Shown piece by piece: positions 42,370 to 51,107 of a DNA stretch of 64,000 bases. The notes beneath the pieces were generated by a model. It saw nothing but the letters and a program-made list of their open reading frames with translations, did no database searches and was not told the origin of the DNA. Numbering within the stretch: the first letter of the stretch is position 1; the number at the start of each line of letters is the position of its first letter. The position numbers and the translations under genes were made by a program. The stretch is from Thalassococcus halodurans (GTDB lineage Bacteria; Pseudomonadota; Alphaproteobacteria; Rhodobacterales; Rhodobacteraceae), in the NCBI RefSeq assembly GCF_900108225.1, contig NZ_FNUZ01000003.1:310001-374000 (forward strand), in the 5' to 3' direction.

Positions 42370-44982
42370 TTAGAACCTGTCTAGCAGACGCTCCAGATAT
42401 TCCCGTTCAATTTCAGGACGTTCCGTGTCGCCAGTCCGGCGACGGATTTCATCCAGAAGCTCTTGGGCACGGCGGTAGACATCCTCACCTTGCAGCAAGG
42501 ATTCCTCTGTTCCGATCTCGCCGTTCGATCCGGAATCACGCCCCAACGGATCGCGCTGGTTACCAGGTTCTGTGCCTTGGGCCGTTCCCTGTTCGCCGGG
42601 TTGGCCCTGCTGGCCCTGCTCTTGTGCCATGGCTTCGCCAAGGTTGCGCATCCCTTCGCGCAATGCCTCCATCGCGTCGGATTGCTGATCGATCGCTTCG
42701 GCTAGATCGTTTTCGCGCAGCGCGTCTTCTGCGCCTTCCATCGACCGCTCGGCACGTTCCAGCGCATCGCGCGCGGCCTCGCCTGCCTCGGTGCCTTCAC
42801 CGGGCAGGTTGCGCTGCTGGCGGCCTAATTCGTTGCGAAGGGCGCGTTGGCGTTCGGCAAGGGTTTCTTCCATGGACTGCTGGCCGCCTTGGCCTTCCTG
42901 CCCCTCTTCATCGCCTTCGCCTTGGCCCTGGCCTTGTTGATCCTGACCACGCCCGTCGTTTTGCTGCCCTGATTGGCCCTGACCCTGCTGTTGGCCCTGC
43001 TGACCTTGCTGGCCTTGGTTCTGCTGACCCGGATTGAACTGTTCCTGAAGATCGCGGAACGCCTGATCCGACAGGTCCTGCTGTTCGCGCAGGGTTTCCG
43101 CCAGATCGTCCATCGCCTGTTCACCGGGCGACTGCTGGCCTTGGCCTTGACCTTCGGTGACCTGCATGTTTTCCATCATCTGGCGCAGTTCTTCCAAGGC
43201 CTGCTGGGCTTCGGCCATGCGGCCCTCTTCCATCAGTTCCTGAATGCGGTCCATCATCGCCTGAAGATCGTTCTGGGACATTTCCATGCCCTCTTGGTTC
43301 TGGCTTTGTTGGCTATCGGGATTTTGTTCACGCTCTTGCTGATTGCGGCGGGCAAGCTGGCGCATGTAGTCATCCGTCGCTTCGCGCAGTTCCTGCATCA
43401 GTTCCGCGATTTCCTGTTCGCTGGCGCCGTTCTTCATGGCCTCAGCCAGACGATCCTGCGCGCGTTCAAGCCGTTCGCGGGCATCCTCAAGATCGCCCTC
43501 TTCAAGAATAAGCGCGAGGTTCCACATGTCTTCGGCCAGTTCCGTGACCATTTCATCGCTTAGCGACGCGGTGCGGTAGCCTTCGACACGGTCCAGAATG
43601 GTTTTCAGAATGTCGAACTGAGCGTCGTCGCGGAAAACGTCCTTGGGGTCATTCGATACGGCCCGCAAAATCTGCGCGATCATCTTGGCATTGTCGCGGT
43701 TCCACAGCAGCGCCTGACGTTGTTCGATGATGGCCCCAGCCAAGGGATCAAAAAACCGACGACCGGGAAGTTTCAGAACCTCTGGTTCGGCAAAACTGAC
43801 CTGACGCGCGGCGTCTTCGACGCGCAGCGACACGGTGACGGGCAAATTGGCCCAAGGATGTTTAGAATAGTTTTCGATCAGCGTTTCAGTGAACTCGGCC
43901 CGCGTTCCGGCGATTGGCATCGGCAACGGGATTTCCAGCGCCTCTTGCGGTTCGGGACCAATCCGCAGGCCATAGCGACGATCAACATCACCCAACGCCA
44001 GCTCGATCCGCGCGACTCCGGCCACAACACCGTAATCGTCAGCTGCGGTGAACGGCAGGGATGCCTCGCCCTCATAGGTCGCCTCGAAGTCACCTGCACG
44101 CGCCACCGTCGGCTTGGCGTCGCCTTGCATGACCACGTCCCAGATGCGTCCGTTATCCCCGCCCACAGCCACCTGACCGGATTGCTTTACGGTCAAATCA
44201 AACGCGGTTGCAGGATTTTCGGAATCATCCGGCAAGGGATTGCCGCTAACCGTTTCGTTCAACCCCAACGCACCGGGTTCGCCGTAGAACCGCATGGTCA
44301 GCTTGGACCCATAAGGCGCGGCCAGCATCGGGCCGTCGATATCGTTCAGGTAAACTGTCGGCAGGCCCGTGTAGGATGGCGGCTCCATCCAGCCTTCCCA
44401 TGTGGGGCCGGTGGCCTGACTGATGCCTGTGCCGCCAAGGGCTGTGACCGACTGAACCCGCAAAACGGACCCGAACAGAAGTGCGGTCAACAGAACCAGC
44501 AGGGCGAAATAGCGAAGGGCGAAGGGGTCGGACTTGGACACACGAAGATCGGGTTCAACCGCCCGCGCCTCGGCCAGTTTTTTGCGCATACGTTCCTGAT
44601 GCGCACGCCACAAAGCGGAAGACGCCGCATCCTGAGACCCGATAGCCTGATCATCCAGAACTGCCTGAATGGGCGATCCCGCCATCGTCGCATCCAAACG
44701 CAACAGCGCGCCCGCTTCGCTTGGCCAGCGAAAGGCCCTGATGCCCCGTTCCAACGACCACAGCGCGACAAAGGCAGCCAAACCAAGAAAACCGGCAGCC
44801 AGCCAGAACGGCACCAGATCGTGCACACCCAGCATCAGCAAACCGAGCGTCAGGATCAGCACAGACCACAGCGGCCAGAAACCACGGACGACCCGTTCGC
44901 AGACCATGCCCGCACGGGTCAGCAAAAGCGGCACCCGAATGGACGCTAGAATGTCTTTCTGCTCTGACTTCGGATCGGTCAT
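42370..44982 (-). CDS. TIGR02302/DUF4175 family membrane protein
   Basis: 870 residues. Two membrane helices near the N-terminus (SVLILTLGLLMLGVHDLV and FWLAAGFLGLAAFVALW) and one at about residue 160-180 precede a large periplasmic part. A glutamine-, glutamate- and glycine-rich stretch follows (about residues 540-720), predicted coiled coil or disordered. The family is common in alphaproteobacteria and sits next to lysA and argH; its role is unknown. It starts 40 bases after lysA. Confidence 0.92.
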   Translation of the reverse strand: MTDPKSEQKDILASIRVPLLLTRAGMVCERVVRGFWPLWSVLILTLGLLMLGVHDLVPFWLAAGFLGLAAFVALWSLERGIRAFRWPSEAGALLRLDATMAGSPIQAVLDDQAIGSQDAASSALWRAHQERMRKKLAEARAVEPDLRVSKSDPFALRYFALLVLLTALLFGSVLRVQSVTALGGTGISQATGPTWEGWMEPPSYTGLPTVYLNDIDGPMLAAPYGSKLTMRFYGEPGALGLNETVSGNPLPDDSENPATAFDLTVKQSGQVAVGGDNGRIWDVVMQGDAKPTVARAGDFEATYEGEASLPFTAADDYGVVAGVARIELALGDVDRRYGLRIGPEPQEALEIPLPMPIAGTRAEFTETLIENYSKHPWANLPVTVSLRVEDAARQVSFAEPEVLKLPGRRFFDPLAGAIIEQRQALLWNRDNAKMIAQILRAVSNDPKDVFRDDAQFDILKTILDRVEGYRTASLSDEMVTELAEDMWNLALILEEGDLEDARERLERAQDRLAEAMKNGASEQEIAELMQELREATDDYMRQLARRNQQEREQNPDSQQSQNQEGMEMSQNDLQAMMDRIQELMEEGRMAEAQQALEELRQMMENMQVTEGQGQGQQSPGEQAMDDLAETLREQQDLSDQAFRDLQEQFNPGQQNQGQQGQQGQQQGQGQSGQQNDGRGQDQQGQGQGEGDEEGQEGQGGQQSMEETLAERQRALRNELGRQQRNLPGEGTEAGEAARDALERAERSMEGAEDALRENDLAEAIDQQSDAMEALREGMRNLGEAMAQEQGQQGQPGEQGTAQGTEPGNQRDPLGRDSGSNGEIGTEESLLQGEDVYRRAQELLDEIRRRTGDTERPEIEREYLERLLDRF
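42882..43045 (-). repeat. Low-complexity Gln/Gly-rich coding repeat in the DUF4175 protein
   Basis: Short tandem units of the type GGC CAG CAG or CAA GGC CAG encode QGQQGQQGQQQGQGQSGQQN and a following QGQGQGEGDEEGQEGQGGQQ. This repeat is prone to slippage and also creates long antisense open frames without meaning. Confidence 0.8.
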
Positions 44983-45021
44983 GATCTCTCCCTTATGGGG
45001 CGTGACCGACGACGAAAGCCG

Positions 45022-46287
45022 TTACAGCCACTCGGGAATGGTATCGCGCGAAATTATTTCGTCAAAGGTTGGTCTTTGACGAATGACAGCATGTTGATCG
45101 TCTTTCACCAAAACCTCGGGCACAAGGGGGCGTGTGTTGTATTCGCTGGACATCACGGCGCCATATGCACCGGCCGAGCGGAAAGCCACCAAGTCACCTG
45201 CCTTAAGTTTGGGCATTTCACGGCCCTTGGCAAAGGTATCCCCCGATTCGCAGACGGGGCCGACGATGTCATAGGTCACGCGTTCATGGCCCGGTTCGGG
45301 TTCAATCACGGGGATGATGTCGTGGTGCGCCTCGTACATGGCGGGGCGGATCAGGTCGTTCATCGCCGCATCAAGGATCAGGAAATTCCGGCCTTCACCC
45401 TCTTTCACATAGATCACACGGCTGAGCAGGATGCCTGCGTTGCCCGCGATCAGACGACCGGGCTCAATCTCGACCTCGCAGCCCAGATGACCCACGGTTT
45501 TCTGGATCAGCGCACCGTAATCGGTGGGCAGCGGGGGGGCCTCGTTCGACTGGGTGTAAGGGATGCCCAGACCGCCCCCCAGATCGAGACGGCGGATATC
45601 GTGGCCATCGGCGCGCAGGGCCTCGGTCAGTTCGGCGACCTTGTTGTACGCGGCCTCGAACGGGGCCAGTTCGGTCAGCTGAGAACCGATGTGCACGTCG
45701 ATGCCCACAACCTCGATCCCCGGCAGTGCGGCTGCATCGGCATAGGCCTGACGCGCCTTGGCAATCGGAATGCCGAATTTGTTTTCGGACTTGCCCGTGG
45801 CGATTTTCGCGTGGGTTTTCGCATCAACATCGGGGTTCACACGGATGGTGACGGGCGCTGTGACGCCCAGCGATGTGGCGACCTTGGAAATCGCCTCAAG
45901 CTCGGGTTCGCTTTCGACGTTGAACTGGCGAATGCCACCTTCCAGCGCCTGACGGATTTCGAACTCGGTCTTGCCGACACCCGAAAAGACGATCTTGTCA
46001 CCGGCGACACCTGCGGCCTTGGCGCGGGCGTATTCACCACCCGACACCACGTCCATGCCAGCACCCAATTCGGCCAGTGTTTTCAGAATCGCCTGATTGG
46101 ATGCCGCCTTCATCGCGTAGCAAACCATGTGCGGACCCCATGACAGGGCCTCGTCAAACAGCGTGAAGTGACGCGTCAGGGTCGCTGTGGAATAGACATA
46201 GGCCGGTGTGCCGACGGTTGCGGCAATCTCGGTCAGAGGCACGTCTTCGGCAAACAACTGGCCGTCGCGGTAAAGAAAATGATCCAT
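45022..46287 (-). CDS. lysA: Diaminopimelate decarboxylase
   Basis: 421 residues. PLP-binding Lys is in VCYAMKAASNQAIL, and the fold type III barrel has LDLGGGLGIPYTQ and EIEPGRLIAGNAG. The active-site Cys is in VGPVCESGDTFAKGREMP, which is contributed to the neighbour in the dimer. It converts meso-diaminopimelate to lysine, the last step of lysine synthesis. In a run argH-lipoprotein-DUF2834-lysA-DUF4175 on one strand. Confidence 0.97.
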   Translation of the reverse strand: MDHFLYRDGQLFAEDVPLTEIAATVGTPAYVYSTATLTRHFTLFDEALSWGPHMVCYAMKAASNQAILKTLAELGAGMDVVSGGEYARAKAAGVAGDKIVFSGVGKTEFEIRQALEGGIRQFNVESEPELEAISKVATSLGVTAPVTIRVNPDVDAKTHAKIATGKSENKFGIPIAKARQAYADAAALPGIEVVGIDVHIGSQLTELAPFEAAYNKVAELTEALRADGHDIRRLDLGGGLGIPYTQSNEAPPLPTDYGALIQKTVGHLGCEVEIEPGRLIAGNAGILLSRVIYVKEGEGRNFLILDAAMNDLIRPAMYEAHHDIIPVIEPEPGHERVTYDIVGPVCESGDTFAKGREMPKLKAGDLVAFRSAGAYGAVMSSEYNTRPLVPEVLVKDDQHAVIRQRPTFDEIISRDTIPEWL

Positions 46288-46374
46288 GGCGCATCCTTTG
46301 GTGTTGATGCGTGATTAGACCGGATTTTACGCGGAAACCAGACCCGTCTCAGGCCAATGTCTCAGGCCAACGCC

Positions 46375-46692
46375 TCAGGTAACAGGACGCGAACGCAGGA
46401 ACAGATAGAGCGGCAGGCCACAGCTGACGCCGATGCAATAGATCGCGGGGATCGCCAAAAGCGCGATCCAGTTCCGCCGCACGGCAACCTCGGCAATGAT
46501 CCAGATGGTCAGCGTGATCGCCGCAATCGTCAGATCCCAGACAAGGCCGGTGGTTGATGCATTGACGTACCACGCATCAATCAGCGCACCTAATCCGCCG
46601 CCGTTCGTCATCATGTAGGTGACGAAATAGTACATCGGATGGATGGCGCCCCAAATGGCCAGCGCCAGCCAGATATAACGCAGCGCGTTCAT
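46375..46692 (-). CDS. DUF2834 family membrane protein
   Basis: 105 residues with three membrane helices: YIWLALAIWGAIHPMYYFVTY, TGLVWDLTIAAITLTIWIIAEVA and IALLAIPAIYCIGVSCGLPLYLFL (each split). The HPMYYF and WDL elements fit DUF2834. Function unknown. Its ATG overlaps the stop of the small lipoprotein gene by one base (TGATG). Confidence 0.85.
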   Translation of the reverse strand: MNALRYIWLALAIWGAIHPMYYFVTYMMTNGGGLGALIDAWYVNASTTGLVWDLTIAAITLTIWIIAEVAVRRNWIALLAIPAIYCIGVSCGLPLYLFLRSRPVT

Positions 46693-46865
46693 CAGAGCCC
46701 GACACCGACAGTGACGGGCCCTTTGCTGACAGACACACCGACGTTCGTTTTGACGCCGCCCGTACCGACAGAAACATTTGCGTTGTAATTAGGCCGGATC
46801 GGATCGCCATCCGCGCCGCAAGACGCGAGCGTCAAAAGTGCCAAGAACAACGCAATCTGTTTCAT
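46692..46865 (-). CDS. 57-residue lipoprotein between argH and lysA, LptM-like by position
   Basis: The ATG at 46865 overlaps the argH stop (ATGA), and the frame ends in TGA overlapping the next ATG. The signal peptide [16 protein letters not shown] ends in a lipobox LASC. The mature part begins [10 protein letters not shown], reminiscent of the CGxxGPxxxP start of LptM/YifL-type lipoproteins found next to lysA. It continues with valine/glycine-rich repeats ([25 protein letters not shown]) that look like a beta-rich or disordered tail. LptM assists assembly of the LPS transporter LptD in E. coli; the same role here is inference. Too short for usual length cut-offs. Confidence 0.85.
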   Translation of the reverse strand: MKQIALFLALLTLASCGADGDPIRPNYNANVSVGTGGVKTNVGVSVSKGPVTVGVGL

Positions 46866-48253
46866 CCCAATACCTCTTTCCAGCGCGCGACTTGCGCCCG
46901 AACCTGAACCGGTGCTGTGCCGCCATAGCTGGTGCGGCTGGACACCGAGTTGTGCACGCCCAACACGTCGAACACGGCCTGAGTGATGCCCGCGTGGACC
47001 GACTGCATGTCAGCCAGCGTCAGATCGGGCAGGTCACAATCCTTGCCCTCGGCCATCGCCACAAGCGCACCTGTCACGTGGTGTGCGTCTCGGAATGGTA
47101 GATCAAGTTCGCGTACCAGCCAATCGGCAAGGTCGGTCGCGGTCGAAAATCCGCTTGCTGCGGCGGCTTCAAGCGACGGACGGTTCGCTGTCATGTCGCG
47201 CACCATGCCTTCCATCGCAGCCAGCGCCAGCATCCAGTTGTCGGCTGCGTCAAAGACCTGCTCTTTGTCTTCCTGCATGTCCTTGGAATAGGCCAGCGGC
47301 AGACCCTTCATCACCATCATCAGGGCGACGTTGGCGCCAAAGATGCGCCCGATCTTGGCGCGGATCAGTTCCGCCGCATCGGGGTTTTTCTTTTGCGGCA
47401 TGATCGACGAACCGGTCGAGAACCGGTCGGACAGCGTGACAAAGCGGAACTGGGCCGAGGACCAGATCACCAGCTCTTCCGCAAAGCGCGAGAGGTGCAT
47501 GGCGCTGATCGACGCGACCGACAGGAATTCCAGCGCAAAGTCGCGTGCCGATACCGCATCAAGCGAGTTTGCCATCGGACGATCAAAGCCCAGCGCCTCG
47601 GCTGTCATGTGACGGTCGATCGGGAAAGACGTGCCTGCCAGCGCCGCAGCACCCAAGGGCGATTCGTTCATCCGCTTGCGCGCGTCACGCACGCGGCTCA
47701 GATCACGGCCAAACATTTCGACGTAGGCCATCATGTGGTGGCCCCATGTCACCGGCTGCGCGGTTTGCAGGTGGGTGAAGCCGGGCATAACCCAATCCGC
47801 ACCAGCCTCTGCCTGACCCAGAAGCGCTTGCATCAGTGCCTCAAGGCCCTTTTCAGCGGCGTCCAACTGGTCGCGCACCCACAGGCGGAAATCGGTGGCC
47901 ACCTGATCGTTCCGGCTGCGGCCTGTGTGCAAACGGCCTGCTGCGGGGCCGACGATTTCCTTCAGGCGCGCTTCGACGTTCATGTGAATGTCTTCCAGCG
48001 CAGTGGAAAATTCGAAGGTTCCGCCTTCAATCTCTGACAAGACTGTGAGCAACCCTTCCCGCATCGCCTCTGCATCGCTACTCTTAACGATGCCTGTCGC
48101 TGCCAGCATGGCGGCATGGGCCCTTGAACCGGCGATATCTTGTTCCGCCATTCGCTTGTCGAATCCGATCGAGGCATTAATTGCCTCCATGATCGCGTCC
48201 GGTCCAGCGGCAAAGCGGCCGCCCCACATCTGGTTCGAGGTCTTGTCCGTCAT
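46862..48253 (-). CDS. argH: Argininosuccinate lyase
   Basis: 463 residues of the fumarase/aspartase superfamily. Signatures: [20 protein letters not shown] at the start, [17 protein letters not shown], and the flexible catalytic loop [20 protein letters not shown] with the catalytic Ser. It splits argininosuccinate into arginine and fumarate. Divergent from tlpA with only 25 bases between starts, so at least one promoter must lie within coding sequence. Confidence 0.97.
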   Translation of the reverse strand: MTDKTSNQMWGGRFAAGPDAIMEAINASIGFDKRMAEQDIAGSRAHAAMLAATGIVKSSDAEAMREGLLTVLSEIEGGTFEFSTALEDIHMNVEARLKEIVGPAAGRLHTGRSRNDQVATDFRLWVRDQLDAAEKGLEALMQALLGQAEAGADWVMPGFTHLQTAQPVTWGHHMMAYVEMFGRDLSRVRDARKRMNESPLGAAALAGTSFPIDRHMTAEALGFDRPMANSLDAVSARDFALEFLSVASISAMHLSRFAEELVIWSSAQFRFVTLSDRFSTGSSIMPQKKNPDAAELIRAKIGRIFGANVALMMVMKGLPLAYSKDMQEDKEQVFDAADNWMLALAAMEGMVRDMTANRPSLEAAAASGFSTATDLADWLVRELDLPFRDAHHVTGALVAMAEGKDCDLPDLTLADMQSVHAGITQAVFDVLGVHNSVSSRTSYGGTAPVQVRAQVARWKEVLG

Positions 48254-48278
48254 ATCGTGCAGCCCTTTAGGAGGGAAA

Positions 48279-48848
48279 ATGAAACAGGTTCTTATCGCGC
48301 TCCTCTATACTGCGGGTGTGTGGCTTGCAAATCCGGCGTTGGCAGATGTGTCCGCAGCCGCCGCTTTGCGGGACGGCGATATGAAGAAACTGAACTTTCA
48401 TTCAGAGCCTAAAGACGCCGGATCGGCTACATTTACGGACTTTGAAGGCACTGCCGAACTGGCCCTCTCGGACTACGAAGGCAAATGGGTTCTGGTGAAT
48501 TTCTGGGCCACATGGTGCGCCCCGTGCCGCAAGGAAATGCCGCATCTGGCCGAATTGCAGGACGAACTGGGCGGCGATGATTTCGAAGTGGTCACCATTG
48601 CCACTGGTCGCAATCCGCCCGCTGGCATGAAAAAATTCTTTGCGGAAATCGGTGTGGATAACCTTCCTATGCACCGCGATCCCAAGTCCGCCTTGGCGCG
48701 TGAAATGGGCGTTCTGGGCCTGCCGATCACTGTCATTCTGAACCCAGAAGGTCAGGAAATCGCGCGCCTGCAGGGCGATGCGGACTGGGCGTCGGACAAT
48801 GCCAAGGCGATTCTGACCACGCTGATCGGCACGGACGGCGCCTCCTGA
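48279..48848 (+). CDS. tlpA: TlpA family thiol-disulfide oxidoreductase, exported
   Basis: 189 residues from the ATG at 48279 (TTTAGGAGGGAAA upstream); a longer frame from 47988 is shadow sequence over argH. The signal peptide (about residues 1-22, ending NPALA) leads to a thioredoxin fold with [19 protein letters not shown] (CxxC redox centre) and a cis-proline in [12 protein letters not shown]. TlpA-like proteins reduce cysteines of cytochrome c or copper-site proteins in the periplasm. Confidence 0.93.
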   Translation: MKQVLIALLYTAGVWLANPALADVSAAAALRDGDMKKLNFHSEPKDAGSATFTDFEGTAELALSDYEGKWVLVNFWATWCAPCRKEMPHLAELQDELGGDDFEVVTIATGRNPPAGMKKFFAEIGVDNLPMHRDPKSALAREMGVLGLPITVILNPEGQEIARLQGDADWASDNAKAILTTLIGTDGAS

Positions 48849-48915
48849 CGCTACGATATCTTTGACAAGATCGCAGGCAATGCACGACCCTTCCCGTTAG
48901 GGAGAGGATCAAATC

Positions 48916-49308
48916 ATGCCTATCACGGTTCTGGCCGCGTTGGTTGCGTTCGGCATTGCGGGGATCGCAGTGCTGACGGTTCTCTTCGGCTTCAACAAAC
49001 GCCGCAGTTTTATCGACGCCGACGACGCAGGCCGCGCGTGGCTGCGCGAATTTCCTGATCTTGAACCCCGCGATATCACCCTGTCCCAAGATGGCTGCCA
49101 CGCGTTGGTCCAGACAGACCAAGGCGCTGGGATCGTGTGGTCTATGGGCGCGGACAGTGCTGCGCGGCTTTTGACCGGCGCACGCGTAAAACAGTCGACC
49201 GAGGGTCTGGACATTCGCCTGCGGGATTACACCGCCCCGCGTATCCGTGCCGCACTTACACCGGATCAACAAACCATCTGGCTTAACCGGATCAAGGACA
49301 CCCCATGA
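48916..49308 (+). CDS. Membrane-anchored hypothetical protein
   Basis: 130 residues. One N-terminal helix (ITVLAALVAFGIAGIAVLTVLFGF) is followed by a basic KRR and a soluble domain with no motif I recognise (DITLSQDGCHALVQTDQGAGIVWSMG, split). The stop overlaps the start of the next gene (ATGA), so it is cotranscribed with the fatty acid hydroxylase. A function beside that enzyme can only be guessed. Confidence 0.8.
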   Translation: MPITVLAALVAFGIAGIAVLTVLFGFNKRRSFIDADDAGRAWLREFPDLEPRDITLSQDGCHALVQTDQGAGIVWSMGADSAARLLTGARVKQSTEGLDIRLRDYTAPRIRAALTPDQQTIWLNRIKDTP

Positions 49309-50222
49309 CCGACATGCTGACCTACCCCGACGTTGTCCAACTGGCCGTGCCGTTCTTTATCGCGGCGATCCTGATCGAACTGTTGTGGATCGTGATCAAG
49401 AAACGCGGTGGTCGCTATGAAACGCGGGACGCTGTGACGTCGCTGATCATGGGCGCGGGCAACGTTGTGTCGGGGATTCTGCTAGGCTTTATTGCGTGGG
49501 GCTTTTTCATGGTCCTGTGGGGCATCACGCCCCTTGATCTGGGCACAAGCTGGTGGGTGGTGGCGCTGTGCTTTGTGCTGGATGACCTGCGCTATTACTG
49601 GGTGCACCGATTTGGTCATCGCATCCGCTGGGTTTGGGCCAGCCATGTGAACCATCACTCCAGCCAGCACTATAACCTGACAACGGCGCTACGGCAGACG
49701 TGGACGGGCACATTTACGTTCATGATGATCATCCGTGCTCCCCTGATCCTGCTGGGCTTTCATCCTGCGATGGTTCTGTTCTGCGGTGGTCTGAACCTGA
49801 TCTACCAGTTCTGGATTCATACCGAAGCCATCGGTCGTATGCCCCGCTGGTTCGAGGCTGTGATGAACACCCCATCGCACCACCGCGTCCATCACGGACG
49901 CAACCCGCGCTATCTGGATGCGAACTACGCAGGTGTGTTCATCATCTGGGATAAGATGTTCGGCACCTTTGTGCCCGAGGATGACAAGGAGAAGGTCGAT
50001 TTTGGATTGGTGCACAACCTTGGCACGTTCAATCCGCTGCGCGTGGCCTTTCACGAATGGATCGGCATTTTCAAAGATGTGACCCAGCCGGGGATCAGTT
50101 GGAAGGACCGCTTTTCTTATGCTTTTGCCCCACCAGGCTGGAGCCATGATGGATCGCGGCAAACATCCGAGATGATCAAGGAACGCCATAATCGGGCCAA
50201 TAAATCCGCGTCAGGCAGCTGA
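49305..50222 (+). CDS. Sterol desaturase / fatty acid hydroxylase family protein (first)
   Basis: 305 residues with four to five membrane helices and the di-iron histidine boxes HRFGH, VNHHSSQHYN and, after a helix, HHRVHHGRN with a final H near 240. These integral membrane enzymes use iron and O2 to hydroxylate or desaturate lipids. The preceding gene (130-residue protein) is coupled to it. A second, different member of the family is at 55659. Confidence 0.92.
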   Translation: MTDMLTYPDVVQLAVPFFIAAILIELLWIVIKKRGGRYETRDAVTSLIMGAGNVVSGILLGFIAWGFFMVLWGITPLDLGTSWWVVALCFVLDDLRYYWVHRFGHRIRWVWASHVNHHSSQHYNLTTALRQTWTGTFTFMMIIRAPLILLGFHPAMVLFCGGLNLIYQFWIHTEAIGRMPRWFEAVMNTPSHHRVHHGRNPRYLDANYAGVFIIWDKMFGTFVPEDDKEKVDFGLVHNLGTFNPLRVAFHEWIGIFKDVTQPGISWKDRFSYAFAPPGWSHDGSRQTSEMIKERHNRANKSASGS

Positions 50223-50256
50223 CAAATAACCGCGAATTTACCTCTATTTCGTCGCA

Positions 50257-50326
50257 CCGTTACAACTTTCGGGATAGTAAAAGCTTGTAACGGGAACGTG
50301 AGCTCCCCATATATTTATTGTATACT
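50257..50326 (+). promoter_or_regulatory. Inverted repeat and -10 box upstream of yqiJ
   Basis: CCGTTACAA (50257-50265) and TTGTAACGG (50285-50293) are perfect nine-base inverted repeats 28 bases apart. About 30 bases downstream is TATACT (50321-50326), a good -10 box without a matching -35. This layout suits an activator-dependent promoter. The regulator is unknown. Confidence 0.4.
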
Positions 50327-50347
50327 ACTGCATACTTTTGGAGAGCT

Positions 50348-51085
50348 ATGTTCGAATATCTATTGTCTGACCAATATCTGCCGTTCTCGATTGCGCTTGG
50401 GATTCTCTTTGGCCTTCTCGCGCTGGAACTGTTTTTCGCCTTGATTGGCGGCACCATTTTGGGGCTTGGCGCAGATGGTCTGGACGCACCGGATATCGAC
50501 GGCCCCGATGTTGATCTGCCGGACCTTGCAGAGCTGGATATCGATCTGACCCCTGCCGATCTGGCCGAGGCCGATCTGGAACTGACCAGCTTTGACGAAC
50601 TGGAGTCCGTCCCTCAGACCCCGTCAGGCAGTATCACGTCTTGGCTGGGAATGGGCAAAACACCTGCCATGATCTGGCTGGCCAGCGTGCTGGTGGGCTT
50701 CGGCCTGACCGGTCTGGCCCTGCAATCGCTGATCGAAGCCGTGTTCGGCGGCCCTGCCCCGGCGTTTTTGGTGGGCATTCCCGCAGCCGTTGCAGGCATC
50801 GCTTTTGCCCGCAGCTTCGGATCGCTGTTTGCGCGGTTACTGCCTAAGACTGAAACGCAATCGCTGTCCGAACGCCATCTTGGCCGCCGGATGGGCACCG
50901 TGACCCAAGGCGTCGCAGCCCGCGGTCGCCCTGCCGAGGTCCGCGTGTCGGACCGCTACGGCAACACCCATTACCTACGCGCAGAACCCCTGCGTGACAC
51001 CGACGAAATAAAGCAAGGAACCGAGGTTCTGGTGCTGCGCCATCGATACGAGGGCGGTTACCGGATCGTCGCGGTTTCCGAATAA
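50348..51085 (+). CDS. yqiJ: YqiJ-like OB-fold membrane protein
   Basis: 245 residues from the ATG at 50348 (GGAGAG upstream). Helices occur at about 12-40 and 110-165. The N-terminal loop (residues 45-90) is unusually rich in Asp/Leu (DAPDIDGPDVDLPDLAELDI and on). The C-terminal OB-like domain reads GRRMGTVTQGVAARGRPAEV and LRAEPLRDTDEIKQGTEVLV. It is related to NfeD-type partners of flotillins and lies directly before the flotillin gene. Confidence 0.9.
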   Translation: MFEYLLSDQYLPFSIALGILFGLLALELFFALIGGTILGLGADGLDAPDIDGPDVDLPDLAELDIDLTPADLAEADLELTSFDELESVPQTPSGSITSWLGMGKTPAMIWLASVLVGFGLTGLALQSLIEAVFGGPAPAFLVGIPAAVAGIAFARSFGSLFARLLPKTETQSLSERHLGRRMGTVTQGVAARGRPAEVRVSDRYGNTHYLRAEPLRDTDEIKQGTEVLVLRHRYEGGYRIVAVSE

Positions 51086-51107
51086 CATTTAACAATTGGA
51101 GGAATTT

